42,702 nucleotides of DNA from a virus: IMG/VR virus record IMGVR_UViG_3300037245_002170, positions 1-42,702 of that record, one strand, 5' to 3'. The position numbers were made by a program, and so were the translations under genes. Shown one piece after another: positions 16,264 through 21,310 of this stretch; within the stretch, counting starts at the first letter, position 1, and every line of letters starts with the position of its first letter. The notes under the pieces were generated by a model that had not been told where the DNA came from, searched no databases, and saw only the letters and a list, made by a program, of their open reading frames with translations.

Positions 16264-16753
16264 TTTTGAAATCATACAATATCTAAGGCGATGTTGCATA
16301 CAGACCAGTAACTATTGAATCCAAACTCTATGAAGAGCTAAGTAATGGAGAGGTGAAAATAGTGCTCCATGAAATCCGTTGAGAGCATACAAGTACGGTG
16401 ACATGTAGAATCGGAATAATTGGCCGAAAATGATGCAAGTGCGGTATGCTAATGAACTGCATTAAATGGTATCTGTGAAAATGGCAATATTTGATTTCGA
16501 TTAATTTAACACAATAAGGGTGTTGGGTACGGGTTATCCACAGTAGTAAGGTAGGTTCGATTCCCACCAACCTTTGGGTTCGATTCCCTTGGAGTGGACT
16601 GAAACTACTTTCGATTTATAGGTACACGGGAAGGAAAATAGTAGAGAAGTGTTGTTAGGTTGATTGATAATGTCACGTAATTCCTAAATTAACTCTAGGG
16701 TCGCCATCTAGTCATGGATAATGATAAATCTACAACCTATCCAATTTAATATA
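16264..16753 (+). other. Gene-free 490-base region with a tRNA fragment
   Basis: I see no gene in this stretch. Near its middle, AAGGGTG (16516-16522) can pair with CAACCTT (16568-16574) with one mismatch. They flank a single stem-loop (GGGTA/TATCC) and a T-arm GTAGG-TTCGATT-CCCAC, a 59-base tRNA-like relic. A second T-arm-like sequence (GGG-TTCGATT-CCC) follows at 16576-16588. The rest is AT-rich with no structure I can defend. Confidence 0.4.
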
Positions 16754-16828
16754 GTCCCATTCGTCTAACGGTTAGGACATCGGACCTTCAATCCGAGAAT
16801 AGGAGTTCGATTCTCCTATGGGACACCA
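16754..16828 (+). tRNA. tRNA-Glu (TTC)
   Basis: The acceptor GTCCCAT pairs with ATGGGAC. The anticodon stem TCGGA/TCCGA encloses CCTTCAA, giving TTC. Position 33 is C instead of the near-universal U. CCA is encoded. Confidence 0.85.
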
Positions 16829-16978
16829 ATTTTGCAGGTTGACCGTAGTGGGTTAAATCTGCCTAAACCGAATGTGGTGTATTGGAAGCACATCACCCCT
16901 CAGTAATCATACTTCACTGGTGTGGTGAAATGGGGAGAAGGATGAGGATTCGAAGTCCGAAACTAGGTTTTGATTATT
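16829..16978 (+). other. Structured spacer between tRNA-Glu and a tRNA-like unit
   Basis: No gene is present. CCCC (16896-16899) pairs with GGGG (16932-16935) around TTCAC/GTGAA (16913-16917 with 16925-16929), and GCAG/CTGC brackets an upstream segment. It continues into the tRNA-like unit at 16979. Confidence 0.35.
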
Positions 16979-17154
16979 TTTGTGGTAGTGTAACGGAATC
17001 CCATAGACGAATTGAGATATCTTTTCGGTAGAGGATCAAAGTATTACAACAGGGGTGCTTCAGTGCAGTCAAAACCAACTAGTTGTGGTTGTAATATCGA
17101 GTAGCACAGGTGGGAAGACCATCTGGTATCGGTTCAAATCCGATCCACAATACA
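16979..17154 (+). ncRNA. tRNA-like unit with about 104-base insert in the D-loop
   Basis: The acceptor TTTGTGG pairs with CCACAAT (6 of 7). TA at positions 8-9 is followed by D-stem GTGT (16988-16991), whose partner GCAC lies at 17104-17107, leaving a D-loop of 112 bases instead of 7-10. The T-arm ATCGG-TTCAAAT-CCGAT is perfect. The anticodon-arm position holds a hairpin CAGGTGG/CCATCTG with no U33. The end reads ACA, not CCA. Confidence 0.5.
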
Positions 17155-17161
17155 TTTTATT

Positions 17162-17246
17162 GCTCGTATGGTGAAACTGGTAAACGCATCAGACTTAAAA
17201 TCTGACGACTTCGGTCTTGTGGGTTCGATTCCCACTATGAGCACCA
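17162..17246 (+). tRNA. tRNA-Leu (TAA)
   Basis: The acceptor GCTCGTA pairs with TATGAGC. The anticodon arm TCAGA-CTTAAAA-TCTGA gives TAA. The class II variable arm and CCA are present. Confidence 0.95.
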
Positions 17247-17251
17247 ATTTT

Positions 17252-17336
17252 AGAATCTCATCGTTGTCAATCAACCCCTTACTTGGTGGTTGAGGCAAGA
17301 GCAGACGTGCAATTGGAGAAATCCAGCGATAGAACA
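17252..17336 (+). ncRNA. Structured RNA unit between two Leu tRNAs
   Basis: ATCGTTG (17260-17266) pairs with CAGCGAT (17324-17330), and inside it TCAACC (17271-17276) pairs with GGTTGA (17288-17293). It is not a cloverleaf and carries no CCA. It may be a small RNA or a processing spacer. Confidence 0.4.
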
Positions 17337-17342
17337 TTTTAT

Positions 17343-17427
17343 GCTCGTGTGGTGAAACTGGTAAACACGCTGGTCTTAGGAACCAGTGCCGTAAGGTTTG
17401 TGGGTTCGACTCCCACCATGAGCACCA
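17343..17427 (+). tRNA. tRNA-Leu (TAG)
   Basis: The acceptor GCTCGTG pairs with CATGAGC. The anticodon arm CTGGT-CTTAGGA-ACCAG gives TAG. The class II variable arm and CCA are present. Confidence 0.95.
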
Positions 17428-17434
17428 ATTTACT

Positions 17435-17775
17435 GGGGGTGTCACGGTTTCGATTGTCATCACAAGGTAATAACTACAAGTAGTGGATGAGCTTCAGGCC
17501 ACTTTAAAAAGGGTTCAACAAACTATAATTGCAGATACTCTAGCAATTGCGGCTTAGTTGTCGCGCACGTAATTAGAAACATTCACGTTCTTTTTATTGT
17601 GTTCCTATTAGTGGATTGACTTACTAGGAAAGACTGGTTGACGTAATCCAAAGGATTTGACTGAAATGAAAGTGTTTCAAAAGAGTGTCAGTACTTCTTT
17701 GAATATTGACTAAACTTGTAAACGTTATACTGGAAGATAGGTAAGACGGGAGTTCGAATCTCCCCACCTCCACCA
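17435..17775 (+). ncRNA. ssrA: tmRNA (transfer-messenger RNA)
   Basis: The 5' end GGGGGTGTCACGGTTTCGA is the standard tmRNA start. The 3' end has T-arm GGGAG-TTCGAAT-CTCCC and acceptor CACCTCC-A-CCA. The acceptor pairs fully with GGGGGTG and contains G3-U70, the alanyl-tRNA synthetase identity pair. A short reading frame at 17531-17557 encodes ADTLAIAA and stops at TAG, giving a typical small hydrophobic degradation tag; the exact resume codon is inferred. The length of 341 bases fits bacterial tmRNA. It would rescue ribosomes stalled on cut or broken mRNAs. Confidence 0.93.
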
Positions 17776-17799
17776 TTTTAAACAACAAAGGAGAAATAA

Positions 17800-18048
17800 A
17801 TGTTTATTGAAGTGTATATGATCCCAGCAAGTGAATGGGGTACAAAGGATAAAAGTAAAGTAAAAGTTGAGGCTAATAAACGAACAGTTAATGTGTCATC
17901 TATTTTACGGGTTCAACCATCAACTAATGAAGCATTGAAGGATCGTGCCGAACTAGTGATGTCTGACAAAGTTCGTTATCACGTTCTTGGGTCATATGAA
18001 GAAGTAATTGCACGGGTTAACAAAGTTGATAATGTTGAACGTGTATAA
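17800..18048 (+). CDS. Small hypothetical protein behind the tmRNA
   Basis: This 82-residue protein has AAGGAG at 17787-17792 as a good ribosome binding site. It contains two lysine-rich strands (KDKSKVKVEANKRTVNV) and a C-terminal VLGSYEEVIARVNKV helix. It is the only well-supported protein gene inside the plus-strand tRNA array, and it lies 24 bases after the tmRNA. No function is recognised. Whether it acts with tmRNA, as SmpB does, cannot be judged: it lacks SmpB motifs and is about half its length. Confidence 0.65.
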   Translation: MFIEVYMIPASEWGTKDKSKVKVEANKRTVNVSSILRVQPSTNEALKDRAELVMSDKVRYHVLGSYEEVIARVNKVDNVERV

Positions 18049-18141
18049 CAGAACCATACTGGATAAGATTAGGTAGTATCTGCAATGGATACTGTAAAAA
18101 ATAGAGTGGGTCAACCACCAGCTTAATAAACTCCAGTTTTC

Positions 18142-18216
18142 GCTGATGTAGCTCAATGGTAGAGCAATGGATTGAAACCCCATGTGTCGTTGGTTCGAAC
18201 CCAACCTTCAGCACCA
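18142..18216 (+). tRNA. tRNA-Phe (GAA)
   Basis: The acceptor GCTGATG pairs with CTTCAGC with one mismatch. The anticodon loop TTGAAAC gives GAA; its stem ATGGA/CCCAT has one A-C mismatch. CCA is encoded. Confidence 0.87.
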
Positions 18217-18227
18217 ATTTTTATAAT

Positions 18228-18374
18228 GCTCGATGTTGTGATGAGGAGGAAAGATTATAATAAGACAGTACATCTTATTCTGACTTCCAATATTTTGTTG
18301 GAGCACACCATCAACAATAAAATTACGTAAACCTATTGTTGAATGGAGGAGATCATACCTCTCATTGAGCACCA
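18228..18374 (+). ncRNA. tRNA-ended RNA unit, 147 bases
   Basis: The ends pair as a tRNA acceptor (GCTCGAT with ATTGAGC), followed by A and CCA. The 5' end resembles the Leu tRNAs of the array. The T-arm position holds GAGG/CCTC with an abnormal loop. Inside are two strong hairpins, AATAAGA/TCTTATT with a seven-base loop and CAACAATA/TATTGTTG, instead of D and anticodon arms. Confidence 0.45.
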
Positions 18375-18625
18375 ATTTTTATTGTCTGTGGTTTGTAGGA
18401 TAACCACAATAGAAAACACCTACCCAATTTAAGACGGTGGTAAAGAAAAACGTTCAATTGATAATGGAAACCGTTGTCAACCATCTCATTACAGTGCCTA
18501 TACCATGGTGCATGACTGGAAGCGGGAATGAGACGAAAAGTTAATTGAATAGGTTCTATGTGATACTAGTTAAATCATGACTTTCTTCGGAAAGTAGGGT
18601 TCAAATCCCTTATTATCATCACCAA
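18375..18625 (+). ncRNA. Structured unit with tRNA-like 3' end
   Basis: TGATAAT (18459-18465) pairs perfectly with ATTATCA (18612-18618), directly after a T-arm TAGGG-TTCAAAT-CCCTT and a variable-arm-like hairpin with a UUCG loop. The RNA ends CACCA with two extra bases before the usual CCA position. The middle can form TTCAATT/AATTGAA around TCTCATT/AATGAGA. No anticodon arm is evident. Confidence 0.4.
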
Positions 18626-18632
18626 TTTTGCA

Positions 18633-18703
18633 ATTAGCATATAGGTATAATGCGATTCCCCAGAGAAGGAGTAGAAGTGAATTCAAACCCACGTTGCATA
18701 TCC
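18633..18703 (+). pseudogene. Decayed tRNA
   Basis: A tRNA-sized unit has a good D-arm (GCAT/ATGC), an anticodon-position stem ATTCC/GGAGT around an eight-base loop CCAGAGAA without U33, and a T-arm with two A-C mismatches around TTCAAAC. The acceptor pairs TGCAA with TTGCA, and CCA is present. I do not assign an amino acid. Confidence 0.45.
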
Positions 18704-18710
18704 ATTTTAT

Positions 18711-18785
18711 TGCCCTATAGTATAACGGTCAGTACAGGAGACTTTGAATCTCTGGGTCACGGTTCGATTCCGTGTAGGGCATCCA
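18711..18785 (+). tRNA. tRNA-Gln (TTG)
   Basis: The acceptor TGCCCTA pairs with TAGGGCA. The anticodon arm GGAGA-CTTTGAA-TCTCT gives TTG. CCA is encoded. Confidence 0.94.
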
Positions 18786-18792
18786 TTTTTAT

Positions 18793-18867
18793 TGCCTTAT
18801 CGTACAACGGTTAGTATGGGAGACTCTGACTCTCTAGATTTCAGTTCGATTCTGAATGAGGCATCCA
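18793..18867 (+). tRNA. tRNA-Gln (CTG)
   Basis: The acceptor TGCCTTA pairs with TGAGGCA. The anticodon arm GGAGA-CTCTGAC-TCTCT gives CTG. It is a diverged duplicate of the neighbouring Gln tRNA, with the wobble base changed. CCA is encoded. Confidence 0.92.
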
Positions 18868-18878
18868 ATTTATAAAAC

Positions 18879-18954
18879 GCAAGTGTGGCTGAGTGGTAAA
18901 GGCGGGTGATTTCCAATCATCTTTTTGCGGGTTCAAATCCTGTCACTTGCACCA
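18879..18954 (+). tRNA. tRNA-Gly (TCC)
   Basis: The acceptor GCAAGTG pairs with CACTTGC. The anticodon arm GGTGA-TTTCCAA-TCATC gives TCC. CCA is encoded. Confidence 0.9.
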
Positions 18955-18961
18955 ATTTTAT

Positions 18962-19074
18962 GCTAGGTTACGCAAGACATAGACTTCCCCAATAGGTATA
19001 CATCTGGATAGCCTTCGGATAAGCGAGAGGTGCAAAACCTTCGATGATTGGTTCGAATCCAATGCCTAGCTCCA
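18962..19074 (+). ncRNA. tRNA-like unit, 113 bases, enlarged D-loop
   Basis: The acceptor GCTAGGT pairs with GCCTAGC (one G-U), the T-arm ATTGG-TTCGAAT-CCAAT is perfect, and CCA is encoded. A D-stem CGC/GCG encloses about 46 bases. The anticodon position holds GAGG/CCTT with loop TGCAAAA, lacking U33. It is either an insert-bearing tRNA or a tRNA-derived RNA. Confidence 0.5.
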
Positions 19075-19152
19075 ATTTAGGTTAAGCTGTTAACCTCTTA
19101 ACATTAAGTTGAAGTATCCACATATATGGTGGATTGATAAATAACACACAAT
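19075..19152 (+). other. Hairpin spacer
   Basis: AGGTTAA/TTAACCT (around 19079-19097) and ATCCAC/GTGGAT (around 19118-19136) form two hairpins in the spacer. No gene is present. Confidence 0.4.
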
Positions 19153-19370
19153 TTGAAGTAGAATAAGTCGATACTGTCACCCTAATAGCTTAAAGGTGAT
19201 GAAAAACATATGAGAGACTCCGCTAGAAGAACGTAATGGACACATGTGATACAAAACAACCAGAACTAGTAAGCAAGCAATGAGGAACAACGTGAAATCC
19301 ATATGGTGAAAATTTCGCCCACCCTACGTGGTGGAGAGTGTATGTAATCCGATAACATACCTTCAATCCA
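19153..19370 (+). ncRNA. Structured RNA with acceptor-like ends, 218 bases
   Basis: TTGAAGT at the 5' end pairs with CCTTCAA at the 3' end (6 of 7), followed by T and CCA and the usual ATTTT spacer. Next to the 3' strand GTATGT/ACATAC forms a T-arm-like hairpin with a nine-base loop. TCACC/GGTGA forms near 19177-19201. There is no cloverleaf, and the assignment is tentative. Confidence 0.35.
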
Positions 19371-19382
19371 ATTTTAAACACT

Positions 19383-19457
19383 TTGCCTGTAGATCAATGG
19401 TTAGATTGCTAGACTGTGACTCTGGAGACTTGGGTTCGACTCCCAACAGGCAACCCA
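19383..19457 (+). tRNA. tRNA-His (GTG)
   Basis: The acceptor TTGCCTG pairs with CAGGCAA and the discriminator is C. The anticodon arm CTAGA-CTGTGAC-TCTGG gives GTG. The base before position 1 is T, so the G-1 that identifies bacterial His tRNAs is not encoded. Confidence 0.9.
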
Positions 19458-19466
19458 TTTATATAT

Positions 19467-19542
19467 GCCAGTATAGCTTTAACGGTAGAGCAACGGTCTT
19501 GTAAACCGAAGGTTGGGAGTTCGAATCTCTCTGCTGGCTCCA
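19467..19542 (+). tRNA. tRNA-Thr (TGT)
   Basis: The acceptor GCCAGTA pairs with TGCTGGC. The anticodon arm ACGGT-CTTGTAA-ACCGA gives TGT. CCA is encoded. Confidence 0.93.
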
Positions 19543-19547
19543 ATTTT

Positions 19548-19623
19548 GCATGATTAGCTCAGATGGAAGAGCACGAGATTTCTAATCTCGAAGTCATAGG
19601 TTCGATCCCTATATCGTGCGCCA
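19548..19623 (+). tRNA. tRNA-Arg (TCT)
   Basis: The acceptor GCATGAT pairs with ATCGTGC and the discriminator is G. The anticodon arm CGAGA-TTTCTAA-TCTCG gives TCT. CCA is encoded. It would read AGA, a codon often rare in hosts. Confidence 0.94.
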
Positions 19624-19626
19624 TTT

Positions 19627-19720
19627 TGAATAACATTAGACCACGGCAACACAAGGAATTCCTGCAATATGGATGTAACAACTTTCGTGGTTCTGTTGAA
19701 TGTGTCCTTGGTGTTATTCA
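19627..19720 (+). ncRNA. Structured RNA closed by a 9-bp stem
   Basis: TGAATAACA (19627-19635) pairs with TGTTATTCA (19712-19720). ACCACG (19640-19645) pairs with CGTGGT (19686-19691) inside it, and AGGAATTCCT lies in the loop. It has no CCA and no tRNA arms. It could be a small RNA released when the flanking tRNAs are processed. Confidence 0.5.
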
Positions 19721-19724
19721 TTTC

Positions 19725-19801
19725 CCCTGATTAGCTCAGTCGGTTAGAGCGTTCGACTCATATTCGAAAGGTCGCTGGTTCGATTCCAGCATCAGGGACC
19801 A
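19725..19801 (+). tRNA. tRNA with CAT anticodon (Met or Ile2)
   Basis: The acceptor CCCTGAT pairs with ATCAGGG. The anticodon arm TTCGA-CTCATAT-TCGAA gives CAT. All pairs are good and CCA is encoded. It could be elongator Met or lysidine-modified Ile. Confidence 0.92.
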
Positions 19802-19828
19802 TTTTAAACAATGATATATTAATCAATT

Positions 19829-19903
19829 TGCGGGTGGGAGGTTCAGTATCTCTCTTGGCTCATAACCAAGCATAAACTGGTGCAAATCCAAGACCCGCTA
19901 CCA
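19829..19903 (+). tRNA. tRNA-fMet-like (CAT)
   Basis: The acceptor TGCGGGT/ACCCGCT has six pairs and a T-T mismatch at 1-72; a 1-72 mismatch is the hallmark of bacterial initiator tRNAs. The body GCGGGTGGGAG resembles bacterial fMet tRNA. The anticodon arm CTTGG-CTCATAA-CCAAG gives CAT but lacks the three G-C pairs of a strong initiator. The T-arm has two mismatches. Confidence 0.7.
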
Positions 19904-19911
19904 ATTTCAAT

Positions 19912-19984
19912 GGGGATATAGCTCAATCGGTAGAGCACTAGCCTGTCAAGTTAGAGGTTGCGGGATCGTACCCCGTTATTCCCG
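19912..19984 (+). tRNA. tRNA-Asp (GTC), 3' end not followed by CCA
   Basis: The acceptor GGGGATA pairs with TATTCCC and the discriminator is G. The anticodon arm CTAGC-CTGTCAA-GTTAG gives GTC. The T-loop ATCGTAC is atypical. CCA is not encoded: the sequence runs directly into CATTTTT. The stop codon of the minus-strand HNH gene lies inside the acceptor region. Confidence 0.85.
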
Positions 19985-20716
19985 CATTTTTAATAATTCC
20001 ACCCTACGTGTTGGTATATCATAGAATCTACACCACTTTCGAATAGAATTACCACTTACACCATATTTTATACCAGCTTGTTCAATATTTGTTGATATTA
20101 TGTCATCTATTAATATATTAACATCAGGTCTTTTGGATATATTCGAGTTTGATACAATTTGAGCACAACTAACACACCGTGTTGATTTTCTATGTATTGT
20201 AGTGTTACAGTCAATACATTTATTGATTTTTCGTTTATGTTTACCACTAAATGTTGATGTTTGGGTGTGGCAGTTAGGGCATATGAATCTTAAATTACAC
20301 ATCCTATTATCGTTATTTATACCGTTTTTGTGATCCAATTGTAATACCAACACATCATCATTCCAAAATGGTAGTTGTCCACATGAATCACATATATATG
20401 GTAACATATCACCATCGATTATACGTTTCTTAATTCGACCACGGCAATATGTTGAATTTTCAATAAAAACACTATCGTCATCTAATCGACACTGTTTTCT
20501 TAGTTGTTCACCATGTTTCTTTAAGTGTATTTTACGGTTTTCATCTAATTTCAAGGTTGAAAGATCATATAAAACTATACGATTTTTAAGTGTTTGCCTA
20601 TTTCCACAACTTCCACTTAACCCTATAGTTTTTAATACATCAACTGATGATGTTGATGTATCCAAAATATGTTGTAATTGTTGTATGCTATATGTATCAA
20701 TTTTACTTTTTCTCAT
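19976..20716 (-). CDS. HNH homing-type endonuclease
   Basis: This 246-residue protein is the only minus-strand gene. Its HNH core is LQLDHKNGINNDNRMCNLRF followed by CPNCHTQT (around residues 124-152), flanked by CDSCGQ and a second CxxC pair (CIDCN, CVSCAQ), a zinc-stabilised arrangement. The C-terminal segment IKYGVSGNSIRKWCRFYDIP looks like a helix-turn-helix for target recognition. AGAGG upstream of ATG 20714-20716 supports the start. Its stop overlaps the 3' end of tRNA-Asp, so it probably entered the array as a free-standing mobile endonuclease. Confidence 0.88.
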   Translation of the reverse strand: MRKSKIDTYSIQQLQHILDTSTSSVDVLKTIGLSGSCGNRQTLKNRIVLYDLSTLKLDENRKIHLKKHGEQLRKQCRLDDDSVFIENSTYCRGRIKKRIIDGDMLPYICDSCGQLPFWNDDVLVLQLDHKNGINNDNRMCNLRFICPNCHTQTSTFSGKHKRKINKCIDCNTTIHRKSTRCVSCAQIVSNSNISKRPDVNILIDDIISTNIEQAGIKYGVSGNSIRKWCRFYDIPTRRVELLKMRE

Positions 20717-20783
20717 TTTTTTAACCTCTTATATATTTATGAACCCACAAGTATTTATACAAAACAGTCACAATACCAATTAT

Positions 20784-20859
20784 AGTCACGTAGCTCAGAA
20801 GTGAGAGCATCTGTCTGATACACAGAGGGTCGGGATTGCAAAATTCTCCGTGACTACCA
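20784..20859 (+). tRNA. tRNA-Ile (GAT)
   Basis: The acceptor AGTCACG pairs with CGTGACT. The anticodon arm TCTGT-CTGATAC-ACAGA gives GAT. The T-arm is weak, with an enlarged loop containing TTGCAAAA. CCA is encoded. Confidence 0.85.
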
Positions 20860-20863
20860 ATTT

Positions 20864-21011
20864 GAGTAAGTAGTATAATGGCAGAACACCATTGATAGTT
20901 TGATCCCTCATTCGCCTAGTATTTCGGCTCATAACCGAAGAACATCGAGTTGATATCAGTAATTCTTGACACATAATGGGGAATTAGGTTCGATTCCTAA
21001 CTTGCTCACCA
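20864..21011 (+). ncRNA. tRNA-like unit, 148 bases, with internal CAT anticodon arm
   Basis: The acceptor GAGTAAG pairs with CTTGCTC, the T-arm TTAGG-TTCGATT-CCTAA is perfect and CCA is encoded. A D-arm-like GTATAATGGCAGAAC follows the 5' acceptor strand. A perfect anticodon arm TTCGG-CTCATAA-CCGAA lies in the middle, but about 30 extra bases separate it from the D-arm and about 45 from the T-arm. It could be a tRNA with two inserts or a recombined tRNA. Confidence 0.5.
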
Positions 21012-21020
21012 ATTTCAATT

Positions 21021-21095
21021 AGGGGCGTAGTACAACGGTTAGTATTGGGGATTCCAAATCCTTTGATTTCGGTTCGAATCCGAACGTCCCTGCCA
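21021..21095 (+). tRNA. tRNA-Trp (CCA)
   Basis: The acceptor AGGGGCG pairs with CGTCCCT and the discriminator is G. The anticodon loop TTCCAAA gives CCA. The 3' CCA is encoded. Confidence 0.93.
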
Positions 21096-21104
21096 ATTTC
21101 AAAT

Positions 21105-21179
21105 GCATCATTAGCTCAATGGTAGAGCACCACGTTGCCAACGTGAAGGTTGATGGCTCAACTCCGTCATGATGCACCA
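21105..21179 (+). tRNA. tRNA-Gly (GCC)
   Basis: The acceptor GCATCAT pairs with ATGATGC. The anticodon loop TTGCCAA gives GCC. The T-loop is CTCAACT, lacking the usual TTC. CCA is encoded. Confidence 0.88.
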
Positions 21180-21205
21180 ATTTATCTATATTCAATTCAG
21201 TTTTC

Positions 21206-21287
21206 GCACATATGGTGAAACTGGTAGACACGCTACTTTCAAACGGTAGTGTCTTATGACGTGTGGGTTCGAATCCCTCTATGTGCA
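21206..21287 (+). tRNA. tRNA-Leu (CAA), CCA not encoded
   Basis: The acceptor GCACATA pairs with TATGTGC and the discriminator is A, followed directly by ATTTTT. The anticodon stem CTACT/GGTAG encloses TTCAAAC, giving CAA. The class II variable arm is present. It is the last tRNA of the array and would need CCA addition by the host enzyme. Confidence 0.88.
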
Positions 21288-21310
21288 ATTTTTATTAAAG
21301 GTGGGTGTTT

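Noticed and set aside
16024-16269. Plus-strand 81-residue reading frame
   Set aside because: It runs straight through the Tyr, Asn and Met tRNA genes, with no ribosome binding site.
16979-17154. Group I intron in a tRNA
   Set aside because: The insert lies in the D-loop, is only about 104 bases, and shows no P3/P7 core sequences.
17134-17463. Minus-strand 109-residue reading frame
   Set aside because: It is antisense to two Leu tRNA genes and the tmRNA start; tRNA sequence explains the open frame.
13250-21290. CRISPR array
   Set aside because: The recurrent CCA-ATTTT pattern comes from tRNA 3' ends and spacers of variable length; there are no constant repeats with regular spacing.
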